The translations under genes were made by a program, and so were the position numbers. A stretch of 59,219 nucleotides of DNA from Clostridiales bacterium (GTDB taxonomy: Bacteria > Bacillota > Clostridia > Oscillospirales > CAG-272), in NCBI GenBank assembly GCA_011957885.1, contig BLMO01000160.1, positions 1 through 59,219 of the forward strand, in the 5' to 3' direction. The notes under the pieces were generated by a model. That model was not told the origin of the DNA. It was given only the letters and a program-made list of their open reading frames with translations, and did not search any database. This document shows, one piece after another, positions 30,337 to 38,833 of this stretch (position 1 is its first letter; every line of letters starts with the position of its first letter).

Positions 30337-30564
30337 ATGAACAGACTGCGAGAGGTAACACTTCAAGACAGAATTAAAGATCTGGGGCTACTGAACAAAT
30401 ACGTTATTGAACAGATCTATGTAAGAAAAGGAAACCGGGTCAGCGCTACACAGTTTTCTGCGGCGATTAAAAAAAGACCTGATTTGCGTCAGCCCCGGGA
30501 AAAAGAAATTGCAGAGCTTGCAGAATCAGTGATAAGTGAGATGGAAGCAGAAAGAAAGATGTGA
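30337..30564 (+). CDS. small phage early protein
   Basis: The product is 75 residues, highly charged, with RVSATQFSAAIKKRPDLRQP in the middle. The ribosome site AAGGAGA lies before the ATG. It is the first gene of the rightward early operon. No family is recognised. Confidence 0.65.
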   Translation: MNRLREVTLQDRIKDLGLLNKYVIEQIYVRKGNRVSATQFSAAIKKRPDLRQPREKEIAELAESVISEMEAERKM

Positions 30565-30579
30565 AAGGAAGGAATAACA

Positions 30580-30792
30580 ATGGCACGTGAAAAAGAATCA
30601 TACCGTGACAGTCTTGCGCGATTGGATGCAGCGTTTCCGGATAAGGAAATGATTCCACTGTATGAAGCTGCAAAATGGCTTGGTATGGATCCAAGGACTG
30701 TAAAAAAGCGATACGGCGGGAAGCTGCAAAGACTTAGCAAAAGAGACATACGCATTGGAAAAAGCGATCTGGCACGATGCGTTTGTTCGTGA
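30580..30792 (+). CDS. small HTH/excisionase-like phage protein
   Basis: The product is 70 residues. The stretch MIPLYEAAKWLGMDPRTVKK, then YGGKLQRLSKRDIRIGKSDL resembles a MerR/excisionase-type winged helix that binds DNA. The ribosome site AAGGAAGG precedes the ATG. It lies 15 bases after the preceding gene. An excisionase or small regulator role is inferred. Confidence 0.6.
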   Translation: MAREKESYRDSLARLDAAFPDKEMIPLYEAAKWLGMDPRTVKKRYGGKLQRLSKRDIRIGKSDLARCVCS

Positions 30793-30820
30793 CATTTACA
30801 GACAAAGGAGGAGCAACCGA

Positions 30821-31057
30821 ATGGAAGAGAGAAAAGAAAAATGGCGGTATGCAAGCAAGCCGGATGCAAAGGACGGCTCATGCTACCTACATCTGACTGT
30901 GGAAGAAGGGGGCAAGATCAGTCCCACATATGAATTCAAGGCATATCCGAGGCGGCGAAAAAATATGTATGTCCTCTTTCCGGCGGACAAGCTTACAGAG
31001 AGGAAGTGTCCGGCGTTGAACCAGGTATCCATGGATCTGGTGCGGGAATATAGGTGA
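30821..31057 (+). CDS. hypothetical phage protein
   Basis: The product is 78 residues, basic, with YPRRRKNMYVLFPADKLTER. The start at 30821 follows GGAGGAG. A longer frame upstream overlaps the previous gene and has no ribosome site. Function unknown. Confidence 0.6.
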   Translation: MEERKEKWRYASKPDAKDGSCYLHLTVEEGGKISPTYEFKAYPRRRKNMYVLFPADKLTERKCPALNQVSMDLVREYR

Positions 31058-31069
31058 GGAGGTACACAC

Positions 31070-31192
31070 ATGAGACACAAACTAAAACGCACAGCAGTCC
31101 TGCTTACACAATCCACAGCAATATGGCTGATTGGATGGGCGTGCTGCTTGGGAATTGGCAGATTGATGATTCTATTTGGTTTAGGAGGATAA
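31070..31192 (+). CDS. 40-residue single-span membrane protein
   Basis: ATG at 31070 follows GAGGAGG. Basic N terminus (MRHKLKRTAVLL) then a hydrophobic segment (IWLIGWACCLGIGRLMILFG). The stop TAA lies four bases before the next ATG. Coding status rests on the ribosome site and tight spacing. Confidence 0.5.
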   Translation: MRHKLKRTAVLLTQSTAIWLIGWACCLGIGRLMILFGLGG

Positions 31193-31196
31193 ACAA

Positions 31197-32129
31197 ATGA
31201 GCGAGACGAAAGCAGTAAAGGGATACAAGGTATTTAATCCCGATTGGACATGCAGAGATAAACAGTACGCCTGCCCTGGTAAATTTGAAGAAGATATAAT
31301 CCTTTCTGTATGTGATAAAGGAATGGACTTCTGCAAAAGGGCAGTTGATTGTTTCATTTACTATGCATTCGACCCAAAAAATAAGGTGGCAGAAGTAATT
31401 GCCTATGGCGATGTTTTAGAAGAAGAGAACAAGTGCTGTACGAACAAATTGGAAATTGTGCATGAAATCGCGTGGGCTGAATTACTTGAACTTGTAAATA
31501 CGGGAAATGGATGCACAGGATTGGGGAACAGCGGCAACCGGAACAGCGGCAACCGGAACAGCGGCGACCGGAACAGCGGCAGCTGCAACAGCGGCGACTT
31601 CAACAGCGGCGACTTCAACAGCGGCTACTGCAACAGCGGCTACCGGAACAGCAGCGACTGGAACAGTGGCAACCGGAACAGCGGCGACTGGAACAGCGGC
31701 GACTGCAACAGTGGCAACCGGAACAGCGGCGACTGGAACAGCGGCAGCTGGAACAGCGGCAGCTGGAACCAATGCGATTATTCCAGCGGATGTTTTAATA
31801 CAAAAATCCAGAAAATATATCTGTTTAACAAACCTTCCGATTGGACTTATATGGACTGGATAAACAGTAAAGCAAGGAAGATCCTCTGTAATTTTCCGAT
31901 GAACACGCTTGAATACATGCGATTTTCTGATATGACAGATGAAGAAAAAGCAGCGCACCCAGAAGCAGAAACGACAGACGGGTATTTAAAAGAAACGGAC
32001 AAGTCAAAATGCGCACAGCAATGGTGGAACGAACTTGCAGACGAACAAAAGACGATTATCACAGCGATTCCGAATTTTGATAAAGCAATTTTCAAAGAGA
32101 TTACCGGTATTGATGTGGACGCAGATTGA
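31197..32129 (+). CDS. phage pentapeptide-repeat (NSGx-type) protein
   Basis: The product is 310 residues. The N terminus (GYKVFNPDWTCRDKQYACPG, then a Cys-rich beta domain to about residue 100) resembles a small phage domain often fused to repeats. Residues about 108-200 are a run of at least 16 five-residue units of the type xxNSG (NRNSG, DWNSG, DCNSG), expected to fold as a right-handed beta-helix. The C-terminal 100 residues (PSDWTYMDWINSKARKIL, then SKCAQQWWNELADEQK) are helical and separate. The units are encoded by 15-base DNA repeats, which keeps the other frames open. Function unknown. Confidence 0.75.
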   Translation: MSETKAVKGYKVFNPDWTCRDKQYACPGKFEEDIILSVCDKGMDFCKRAVDCFIYYAFDPKNKVAEVIAYGDVLEEENKCCTNKLEIVHEIAWAELLELVNTGNGCTGLGNSGNRNSGNRNSGDRNSGSCNSGDFNSGDFNSGYCNSGYRNSSDWNSGNRNSGDWNSGDCNSGNRNSGDWNSGSWNSGSWNQCDYSSGCFNTKIQKIYLFNKPSDWTYMDWINSKARKILCNFPMNTLEYMRFSDMTDEEKAAHPEAETTDGYLKETDKSKCAQQWWNELADEQKTIITAIPNFDKAIFKEITGIDVDAD

Positions 32130-32143
32130 GGGAGGATAAGCGG

Positions 32144-32290
32144 ATGTGTGAGATATCCTCAAAAGAAAAAGACTGTCACAGCAGCAACTGTGACAGCCAA
32201 AAATATAGGGTGTGTGAGAAATCCTATGTTCCCATCATAGCAGAAAGATTTGCAAATGTCAAGCACGGCATCAAGATAGAGGAAGTGTGA
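32144..32290 (+). CDS. 48-residue hypothetical phage protein
   Basis: The start ATG at 32144 follows GGAGGATAAG. The product is polar with four Cys in the first 24 residues (MCEISSKEKDCHSSNCDSQK). The gene contains a perfect hairpin CTGTCACAG/CTGTGACAG (about 32174-32196) and two copies of TGTGTGAGA.AATCCT-like sequence. The stop precedes the methyltransferase start by four bases. It could also be a regulatory leader. Confidence 0.45.
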   Translation: MCEISSKEKDCHSSNCDSQKYRVCEKSYVPIIAERFANVKHGIKIEEV

Positions 32291-32294
32291 GGGA

Positions 32295-33113
32295 ATGGAA
32301 AAAAGACAAGCAATAAAATGTGAATTGTATCACGATAATTTTCAAAACTATAAACGGTACCATATACCGAAAGCCCAGTTGGTGATAGCGGATATACCGT
32401 ATAACATTGGAGCCGATGCATATGCAAGTAATCCTATGTGGTATGAACAGGGAGACAATAAAAAAGGCGAAAGCAAATATGCGAAGAAGAGCTTTTTCCA
32501 TACAGACGGGAATTTTAAAATCGCAGAGTATATGCATTTTTGCAGCAAGATGTTGAAAAAAGAACCGAAGGGAAAAGGACAGTCTCCTGCTATGATTGTC
32601 TTTTGTGCATTTGAGCAGATGCAGACGGTAGCAAATTATGGGCAAAAGTATGGATTTTTGAAATCTTATCCACTGTTTTTCTGCAAAAACTATTCCGCAC
32701 AGGTTTTGAAAGCAAATATGAAAATTGTCGGCGCAATGGAATTTGCAGTGGTGTTATACAGGGACAAGCTGCCAAAATTCAACAATGCGGATCCGGACGG
32801 ACAAAAACATATGATTTTTAACTGGTTCGACTGGGCAAGAGATTCCCGGAAAGAATACCCAAAGATACATCCAACGCAGAAGCCAATAAAGGTTCTGAAA
32901 CGTCTGATAGAGATATTTACGGATCCTGGAGATGTAGTTATTGATCCAGTTGCTGGGAGCGGATCGACATTGCGGGCAGCATATGAGCTTGGACGGAATG
33001 CATATGGCTTTGAAGTTGACAGAAGGTTCTATCATGCAGCAAGTGAGAAAATGATTTTTGCAGCATTGAATAAGCCAGCAGTTGTTCAAAGCTCTATGGT
33101 GAGTGAGGAATAA
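32295..33113 (+). CDS. phage DNA methyltransferase (beta-class N6/N4)
   Basis: It should methylate adenine N6 or cytosine N4 in phage DNA. The 272-residue protein has catalytic motif IV as DIPYN (residues 33-37, a DPPY variant) near the N terminus. Motif I, VIDPVAGSGSTLRAAYELG, comes at the end, followed by GFEVDRRFY; this order is the beta class. HPTQKPIKVLKRLIEIF is the typical linker between them. It is probably used against host restriction or to mark replication. The target site cannot be read. Confidence 0.88.
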   Translation: MEKRQAIKCELYHDNFQNYKRYHIPKAQLVIADIPYNIGADAYASNPMWYEQGDNKKGESKYAKKSFFHTDGNFKIAEYMHFCSKMLKKEPKGKGQSPAMIVFCAFEQMQTVANYGQKYGFLKSYPLFFCKNYSAQVLKANMKIVGAMEFAVVLYRDKLPKFNNADPDGQKHMIFNWFDWARDSRKEYPKIHPTQKPIKVLKRLIEIFTDPGDVVIDPVAGSGSTLRAAYELGRNAYGFEVDRRFYHAASEKMIFAALNKPAVVQSSMVSEE

Positions 33114-33114
33114 A

Positions 33115-33396
33115 ATGGATATACAAAAGATACTGGAATTACATAAGAAGTGGCTTAACAAGGATTCAGATGGAAAGTACGCTAACTTGCGGTGTGCTGA
33201 CGTGGATTACTCCTGTCTCCCACTTTGGTGTGGCTCTCTGCATATGAAGGTAGACAAACGAATTGCAGCACAGATCGCATATCATTTTTGTGCATTGGAA
33301 TGTGATGATCCAGATGTACAGAAGACGCAGCAGTCTTTGTATGCCTTGGCAAATACTTTCCACCGCGTGGGAGAATTGCTAAGATTGGGGGAATGA
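33115..33396 (+). CDS. hypothetical phage protein
   Basis: The product is 93 residues. The N terminus (LELHKKWLNKDSDGKYANLR) is a common opening of short pentapeptide-like phage proteins (LxxHxxWL..GxxAxL). The rest is helical with several Cys and His. The ATG lies two bases after the methyltransferase stop. Function unknown. Confidence 0.6.
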   Translation: MDIQKILELHKKWLNKDSDGKYANLRCADVDYSCLPLWCGSLHMKVDKRIAAQIAYHFCALECDDPDVQKTQQSLYALANTFHRVGELLRLGE

Positions 33397-33399
33397 GCA

Positions 33400-33687
33400 A
33401 TGCCGAAATACATTGATGCAGAAAAGCTGATAAAAAATCACTTTTCAGATGAATGTAATATTGCATTATCATATGCAAACAAATGTTGGATGCGAAAAAT
33501 AATTAACGATGAACCGGCCGCAGATGTGAAAGAGGTTGTGCATGGGAAGTGGATGCGTAATGGAATGGACTTGGTGTGTACAGCGTGCGGTTCGCTGGCG
33601 TTGACTTACTGTTATGACTATATACATTACCGTTCACTGTACTGCCCCAGCTGTGGGGCTAAAATGGACGGAGGTAAAACAACATGA
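33400..33687 (+). CDS. phage zinc-ribbon protein
   Basis: The product is 95 residues. The N-terminal half starts MPKYIDAEKLIKN and the C-terminal half holds a ribbon (VCTACGS, then YCPSCGAKMDGG), a very common small phage protein. It overlaps the next start as ATGA. Confidence 0.7.
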   Translation: MPKYIDAEKLIKNHFSDECNIALSYANKCWMRKIINDEPAADVKEVVHGKWMRNGMDLVCTACGSLALTYCYDYIHYRSLYCPSCGAKMDGGKTT

Positions 33688-34444
33688 AAGCAATATTAAA
33701 ATATCCCGGCGCGAAATGGAGGATAGCAGATTGGATCATATCCCATTTTCCGGATCATAAAGTCTACCTTGAACCTTTTTTGGCAGCGGTGCGGTGTTTT
33801 TCAAAAAGAATCCCAGCTATATAGAAACAATCAATGACATTGACAGCAATATAGTAAATCTGTTTTGGGTTTGCAGAGAGCATTCGGAAGAACTTGCAAA
33901 ACGGATTGAATTGACTCCCTTTTCCAGAGATGAATTTATCAATTGTTATGAAAAGTCAGATGATCCTATAGAACAAGCACGGCGAACCCTTGTACGGTTT
34001 CATCAATCGTTTGGGACAGGCAATAGCAGCGCGCGCAGTTGGCGAAATGTACAAACCTATGGCGGCCCGCGATGTGCAACAATGTGGAATGATCTGCCGG
34101 ATATAATAGGCGCATGTTGTGACCGGTTGAAGGAAGCGCAGATAGAGAACGTAGATGCAATAGAACTGATAAAACGATATGATGATGCAAAGACGCTGAT
34201 CTATTGTGATCCGCCCTACCTGCAGGAAACGTGCAGCAAGAAGAATATGTATGCATATGAGGCGACAGACGCATATCATAAAAGACTGCTGGAAACGATC
34301 AAAAAAAGCAAGTCTATGGTTGTTATCAGCGGATATGACAATGGAATGTATAATGAAGCCCTTGCAGGATGGAACACAGACGAAAAACCGACTACAGCAC
34401 AAATGGGATTGCATCGCATTGAAAAGCTGTGGATGAATTTTTAA
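33684..34444 (+). pseudogene. Dam-type adenine methylase, frameshifted
   Basis: D12-class N6-adenine methylases usually act on GATC. The start ATG at 33684 opens KYPGAKWRIADWI and reaches YLEP, but the expected FFGSGAVFFKK (motif I) is read in the next frame. The run of six T's at 33776-33781 would give an intact motif if it were seven. From 33794 the frame is normal: NDIDSNIVNLFW, then RFHQSFGTGNSSARSW and catalytic DPPYLQ, closing with RIEKLWMNF. As written the protein stops after about 45 residues. Sequencing error is likely; the gene order is otherwise typical for a phage. Confidence 0.85.
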
Positions 34445-34455
34445 TGGAGATACAT

Positions 34456-34662
34456 ATGAACGATAAAACAAGAGAATTTCATAAGCGCCCTTTGGGAGAA
34501 CCCATAAAAGAGATCAATCCGGCGAACGCGGACAGTCAATGCCCTGCGTGCCGGTATTGTACAAAGAAGCACACCCTATGCGGCTGGCGGGAATGTCCGC
34601 GGTATATGGAATGGCTGCATGATACTTGGGAAGCTATTCAAATGAAGTGGAAACGGGGATAA
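34456..34662 (+). CDS. small Cys-rich phage protein
   Basis: The product is 68 residues with a probable metal site (CPACRYCTKKHTLCGWRECP). The start at 34456 follows GGAG; an upstream in-frame ATG at 34444 overlaps the methylase stop. Function unknown. Confidence 0.55.
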   Translation: MNDKTREFHKRPLGEPIKEINPANADSQCPACRYCTKKHTLCGWRECPRYMEWLHDTWEAIQMKWKRG

Positions 34663-34851
34663 ATTCATCAGTTTCCTTCCTTTAATATATATAGAATCAT
34701 CAGACACAAATTTTAAGCATCCGAAAGCAAAATGAACTTATCGAATTTTTCGATGCGTTCCGCTGGGGTGTTTTCGGGCTTGTATTCGATATTATCTTGT
34801 GAACCACAAGCAGGAATTCATGAGAGGGAAAGTATAAAAAAGGAGTATGTC

Positions 34852-35253
34852 ATGTATGCAGAAAAAACATGTTTATCACATACACACATAAATCCGTCTG
34901 TCCGTCTGTCCTTTCAGGCGGTTTTAGAGGACGTAAAAAGACAGGTTAAATATGACCGGTTCGAAGACAGCTGCGGGCAGGCGGAAGGAATTTGCAAAAT
35001 CATTGCCGAAGTATTAAAGCTGAACCCAGAGGGGGAAATAAAAGTTGGAGAGGAACGCATACCTGTATCCATGATGCAGGAGGTGTTTCGCGAGCTTCAG
35101 TTCGAGCATGTGGAATTTGCATTGGCTAAATATAGAAAAGTCACATCACTGATCCGCAATAAAAAAGCATATATCCGCACGGCGCTGTACAATTCGTATT
35201 TTGAGTTGGAAGCGCATTATGTGAATCAAGTAAATCACGATTTGGGAATATAG
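34852..35253 (+). CDS. DUF6017-like phage replication-associated protein
   Basis: The product is 133 residues. The second half (FRELQFEHVEFALAKYRKV, then NKKAYIRTALYNSYFELEAH and NQVNHDL) matches the C-terminal DUF6017 region of RepA-like replication initiators; the N-terminal winged-helix part of such proteins is absent. The start at 34852 follows AAAGGAG. The 189 bases before it hold no gene I can support. Confidence 0.65.
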   Translation: MYAEKTCLSHTHINPSVRLSFQAVLEDVKRQVKYDRFEDSCGQAEGICKIIAEVLKLNPEGEIKVGEERIPVSMMQEVFRELQFEHVEFALAKYRKVTSLIRNKKAYIRTALYNSYFELEAHYVNQVNHDLGI

Positions 35254-35267
35254 AAAGGAGTGGCAGC

Positions 35268-36107
35268 ATGATCCGGGAATCACGTATAGAATCTGGGAAT
35301 ATGTTTGAAATTGATTTTTATCCGGTTTTTTCAGACGGACGCAGAATGCCGGAGCGTGCGCCGAAAACAAAAATGTCTTGCGAAGCACAGAAAAAGTTGA
35401 ATCTGAAAAATGCACGTAAGCAGTTAAATCGATTGATCAGTACGAATTTCACCTCTCGCGATATCGTAGTGCATGGTACATACCGGGATTCGGAGATGCC
35501 GTCCTGCGAGGCGGAAGTGCGCAGAGATATACAGAACTACATAAAGCGGATCAGACGGTGGCGAAGAAAGCACGGACTGCCGGAGATGAAATATATATAC
35601 GTGATCGAAGCAAAGGTAAGCGAACGGACAGGCGTTCTCCGCTGGCACTTTCATATGATCATGTCCGGTATGGACAGAGATACAGCAGAACAGATGTGGC
35701 AGCACGGGGACTTTACCAACGCAGACCGTCTGCAGCCGGGAAAAAAAGGCTGTGAAGCTTTGGCAAAGTATATGATAAAAGCCCCTATGGGATCTAAACG
35801 GTGGGTGCCGTCCAAAAACCTGGACAAGCCCAAAGTGTACAAGTGCAGAGACGGAAAGATCTCTGAAAGCTGGCTGGCAAGGCTGGCACAGCAAAGAACA
35901 GATGACCGTGCATACTGGGAAAACAAATACAAAGGATATCGCTTTGTAGAAGCAAACGCATATTACAACAATTTCAACGGGCATTGGTATTTGTCTGTTG
36001 TAATGTATAAAGACGAGAAGGAGGAAAACGAATGCAGCGCGAAGCGGAAGAACAGGCGGAATTGTTTCGATGGGCGGGACTCTGTCGGCAGCAATTCCCG
36101 GAAATAG
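35268..36107 (+). CDS. HUH-endonuclease Rep protein (rolling-circle type)
   Basis: HUH Rep proteins nick one strand at an origin through a Tyr and start rolling-circle replication. The 279 residues show the metal motif HFH at 127-129 (LRWHFHMIMSGMD), an N-terminal beta strand with KYIYVIEAKVS, and the expected catalytic Tyr168 in LAKYMIKAPMG. NADRLQPG is typical of the phage subgroup. The last 76 bases overlap the next gene in another frame. Presence in a tailed-phage genome is known for related prophages. Confidence 0.82.
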   Translation: MIRESRIESGNMFEIDFYPVFSDGRRMPERAPKTKMSCEAQKKLNLKNARKQLNRLISTNFTSRDIVVHGTYRDSEMPSCEAEVRRDIQNYIKRIRRWRRKHGLPEMKYIYVIEAKVSERTGVLRWHFHMIMSGMDRDTAEQMWQHGDFTNADRLQPGKKGCEALAKYMIKAPMGSKRWVPSKNLDKPKVYKCRDGKISESWLARLAQQRTDDRAYWENKYKGYRFVEANAYYNNFNGHWYLSVVMYKDEKEENECSAKRKNRRNCFDGRDSVGSNSRK

Positions 36108-36403
36108 AACTGTTGTATCACATTCCAAACGGAGGGAGTCGGGATATAAAGGAAGCGGCGAACTTGAAACGGCAGGGCGTGAAAGCAGGCGTACCGGATT
36201 TGTGTTTGCCTGTGGCGCGTGGGGGCTGGCATGGGCTATACATAGAGTTGAAGGTCGGGAGGAACAAACCTACGGAGAAGCAGGCGGCATGGATTCGGGA
36301 ACTGTCCAAGCAGGGGTACGCAGCAAAGGTGTGCTATGGCTGGGAAGCAGCTTCCCAGGTAATACGGAATTATTTATTACTGCCGGAGGGGAAACAGGCG
36401 TGA
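36032..36403 (+). CDS. VRR-NUC domain nuclease
   Basis: This 123-residue predicted endonuclease belongs to the PD-(D/E)XK superfamily. The core reads YHIPNGGSRD, then KRQGVKAGVPDLCLPVARGG and LYIELKVG: the catalytic Asp is in PDL and the ExK in IELKV. C-terminal helices (TEKQAAWIRELSKQGYAAKV) complete the fold. The ribosome site AAGGAGG lies before the ATG at 36032, inside the end of the Rep gene. It probably processes replication or recombination intermediates. Confidence 0.85.
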   Translation: MQREAEEQAELFRWAGLCRQQFPEIELLYHIPNGGSRDIKEAANLKRQGVKAGVPDLCLPVARGGWHGLYIELKVGRNKPTEKQAAWIRELSKQGYAAKVCYGWEAASQVIRNYLLLPEGKQA

Positions 36404-36858
36404 TTTATGTGGTGTATGCAGTAACACTTGCAACGATTGTGGGAACGGTGGCGAACAGCTTTGGCAAGCGGTGGTGCTTCTGGGTATGGATGTGTACAAA
36501 TGGATTCTGGTGCGTGTATAACGTATGTATCGGGCAGTATGCGCAGGGGCTGTTGTATGCACTCAATTTTGCTATGGCTATTGTGGGGTTGGTAAGGTGG
36601 AAAGGGAATGGGAAGGTGGAATGGAGGAAGAAAGATATGCCAGATCATTATGAAGATAAATGTGCTTTGTGTCCATACTATCATACAAACGAAAAGCGGA
36701 AAATTAAATGTGACGGTGTGGAGGATACTGTTTCTACGCATCCAATTTTTGTATCAGATGCAGCGAAAAAACGGTATATGAAAAAATATTGCTGCGCCGA
36801 GTGGAAAAAGTGCAGATATGCCCGGATGATAAATGCTATGTGGGAGGAGAGGCTTTAA
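36400..36858 (+). CDS. PnuC-like small membrane domain joined to a Cys-rich domain
   Basis: GTG at 36400 follows GGAGG and overlaps the VRR-NUC stop by four bases. Residues 1-65 are three membrane helices (VVYAVTLATIVGTVANSFG, then CFWVWMCTNGFWCVYNV and GLLYALNFAMAIVGLV), like small phage proteins related to one half of PnuC. Residues 80-152 (CALCPYYHTNEKRKIKCDGV, then KKYCCAEWKKCRYARM) are a soluble Cys-rich module often encoded alone. An internal ATG at 36637 with GGAGGAAG upstream could make that module separately. Confidence 0.6.
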   Translation: MIYVVYAVTLATIVGTVANSFGKRWCFWVWMCTNGFWCVYNVCIGQYAQGLLYALNFAMAIVGLVRWKGNGKVEWRKKDMPDHYEDKCALCPYYHTNEKRKIKCDGVEDTVSTHPIFVSDAAKKRYMKKYCCAEWKKCRYARMINAMWEERL

Positions 36859-36929
36859 CGTGTAAGGTCACAATTTTTGCGGGATGTTCCACCCTGTTTT
36901 CTGCGTACAAATATAGCTTTTCCGAAGAA

Positions 36930-36965
36930 TGAAATGCCCCTATAGTGGGGGTATTTCATTTTTTT
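36930..36965 (+). terminator. terminator before the structural genes
   Basis: TGAAATGCCCC pairs with GGGGTATTTCA region around TATAGT and is followed by seven T's. It ends the early operon just before terS. Confidence 0.85.
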
Positions 36966-37011
36966 GTGCATTTTTGTATGATTTTTGTAGCAGATTTGGG
37001 GGTGTTTTTTA

Positions 37012-37443
37012 TTGGCAGAGTGGAGAAAAATCAAAGCCGAGTATATACGCGGTGAAACCAGCTATCGGAAACTTGCCGATAAATATAAAGTAAGTTTTAG
37101 TACATTGCGTAAACGTGCGGCGAGTGAAAAGTGGCGTGAGCTACGGGACAAAACTGGTGCAAAAACGGACACAAAAATTACAGAGGTGGAATCTGACCGC
37201 AAAGTGGATCGTATGAAGAGGATTCTTGATGCGAATGATAAACTGCTGGACATTGTAGATAAAGCCTTGCAGGACATGATAGACGGCGTGGAAGAAGTAT
37301 CCCTTTCGAATCTGCGGCAGCTTGCGGGAACAATCAAAAGCATCAAAGACACGCAGACTGCGGGATCCGAGGAAACGGCAGATAGACAGGTTGAAATCGT
37401 ATTTGTTCCGCTGGAGGGTGAAACGGAGGATCTGGCAGAATGA
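37012..37443 (+). CDS. terminase small subunit
   Basis: This is the DNA-recognition part of the packaging motor. The 143 residues begin with an HTH (YIRGETSYRKLADKYKVSFS, then TLRKRAASEKWRELR) followed by coiled helices and an acidic tail. It starts with TTG at 37012 with a G-rich ribosome site upstream; no ATG fits. Its stop overlaps the terL start (ATGA). Confidence 0.85.
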   Translation: MAEWRKIKAEYIRGETSYRKLADKYKVSFSTLRKRAASEKWRELRDKTGAKTDTKITEVESDRKVDRMKRILDANDKLLDIVDKALQDMIDGVEEVSLSNLRQLAGTIKSIKDTQTAGSEETADRQVEIVFVPLEGETEDLAE

Positions 37444-38831
37444 AGCTGCTACTGGGCGAACCGAATGAAAAACAAAGAGCCGCTATGCTTGCAAAATGTA
37501 AGTATGTAGCCTATGGAGGAGCGCGAGGCGGCGGAAAAAGTTGGTTTGTGCGTACCAAGGCAATTCTGCTGGCATATCGGTATTCCGGGATTCGGCAATT
37601 GATCGTTCGCCGTACATATCCCGAATTGATGCGAAATCATATTGAAGTTTTGAGAGGGCAGCTTCTTGGCTTTGCAAAATACAATGACAAGGATAAGGTG
37701 TTGAAGTTTCCGAACGGAAGCATAATTCAATTTGCATACTGTGACAGAGAGAATGACACGGACCGGTTTCAAGGCACGGAGTATGACATAATTTACTTGG
37801 ATGAGGCAACGCAATTGTCGGAACTGCAGATGCAGAAAATCACCGCTTGTGTGCGCGGTGTGAATGATTTTCCCAAAAGGGTATATTTCACCTGTAACCC
37901 GGGAGGACAGGGACATGCATATATCAAGCGGCTGTTTATTGACCGCAGATATAAGCCAGGAGAGAATCCGGAGGATTATGCATTTATCAAAGCATTGCCG
38001 ACTGACAATGCAGCATTGACCCGGTATCAGCCGGACTATATCAAGCAGCTGGAGGCACTTCCGCCAAAGCTGCGCCGGGCATGGCTGGACGGAGACTGGG
38101 ACATCTTTGAGGGGCAGTTTTTTGAAGAATTTACAGATGATCCGAAGCATTATAAAGACGGGAAGTGGACGCATGTTATAGAGCCATTTGATGTGGGGCA
38201 GACAAATATGCGGATATATCGTTCCTATGACTGGGGATATAACAAGCCCTTTTCCTGCGCATGGTGGGCAGTATCGCAGGACGATGTAGTATATCGGATT
38301 TTGGAGTTGTACGGTTGCACAGAAACTCCGAATGAGGGTGTAAAGTGGACAAGCGAAAAACAGTTTTCCGAAATCGCACGGATTGAGAGGGAGCATCCCT
38401 ATTTGCGGGGAAAGTATATCCGAGGTGTAGCGGATCCTTCTATATGGGATGCATCCCGTGGAGAGAGTATTGCAGAGGTTGCAAAACGGCATAAAGTCTT
38501 TTTTGATCCGGGAGATAATGCGCGCATTCCTGGATGGATGCAATGTCACTATAGATTGGCTTTTGACGAAAGTGGGTATCCAATGATGTATGTGTTTAAC
38601 ACATGCAAGGCGTTTATCCGAACGATTCCGCTATTGTGCTATTCTCCTTCTCTTGCACATCCGGAAGATTTAGACACATCTATGGAGGATCACGTGGCGG
38701 ACGAATGGCGGTATTTTCTGATGACGCGTCCGATTAAGCCGAGAGCATCTACAGGGACTGCACGTTTGCAGATTGCAGTGGATCCGCTGAATCAGTTGGA
38801 AGTGAAGAAAAATAATTATTTTGAGAGGTAA
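37440..38831 (+). CDS. terminase large subunit
   Basis: This is the ATPase and nuclease of head-filling DNA packaging. The 463 residues have Walker A-like AYGGARGGGKSWFV, an adenine-binding segment IRQLIVRRTYPEL, and Walker B IIYLDEATQL. The C-terminal RNase H-like nuclease begins YRSYDWGYNKPFSCAWWAV and has later acidic residues in VADPSIWD. It is of normal length and intact. Confidence 0.93.
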   Translation: MKLLLGEPNEKQRAAMLAKCKYVAYGGARGGGKSWFVRTKAILLAYRYSGIRQLIVRRTYPELMRNHIEVLRGQLLGFAKYNDKDKVLKFPNGSIIQFAYCDRENDTDRFQGTEYDIIYLDEATQLSELQMQKITACVRGVNDFPKRVYFTCNPGGQGHAYIKRLFIDRRYKPGENPEDYAFIKALPTDNAALTRYQPDYIKQLEALPPKLRRAWLDGDWDIFEGQFFEEFTDDPKHYKDGKWTHVIEPFDVGQTNMRIYRSYDWGYNKPFSCAWWAVSQDDVVYRILELYGCTETPNEGVKWTSEKQFSEIARIEREHPYLRGKYIRGVADPSIWDASRGESIAEVAKRHKVFFDPGDNARIPGWMQCHYRLAFDESGYPMMYVFNTCKAFIRTIPLLCYSPSLAHPEDLDTSMEDHVADEWRYFLMTRPIKPRASTGTARLQIAVDPLNQLEVKKNNYFER

Positions 38832-38833
38832 CT

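Noticed and set aside
31500..31800. CRISPR array
   Set aside because: The repeats are 15 bases, in frame with a gene, and lack unique spacers. No CRISPR array was seen elsewhere.
31507..31863. Two other plus-strand frames open across the pentapeptide region
   Set aside because: Repeats whose length is a multiple of three keep all frames open; the products are simple Ala/Thr or Glu/Gln/Arg runs.
31482..31958. Long minus-strand open frame with AAVPVAAVPVAAVP-like repeats
   Set aside because: It is the antisense shadow of the 15-base pentapeptide DNA repeats; low complexity and no ribosome site.
37449..38549. 366-codon minus-strand frame across the terminase gene
   Set aside because: Shadow of terL; Cys/His-rich chance sequence, no ribosome site.
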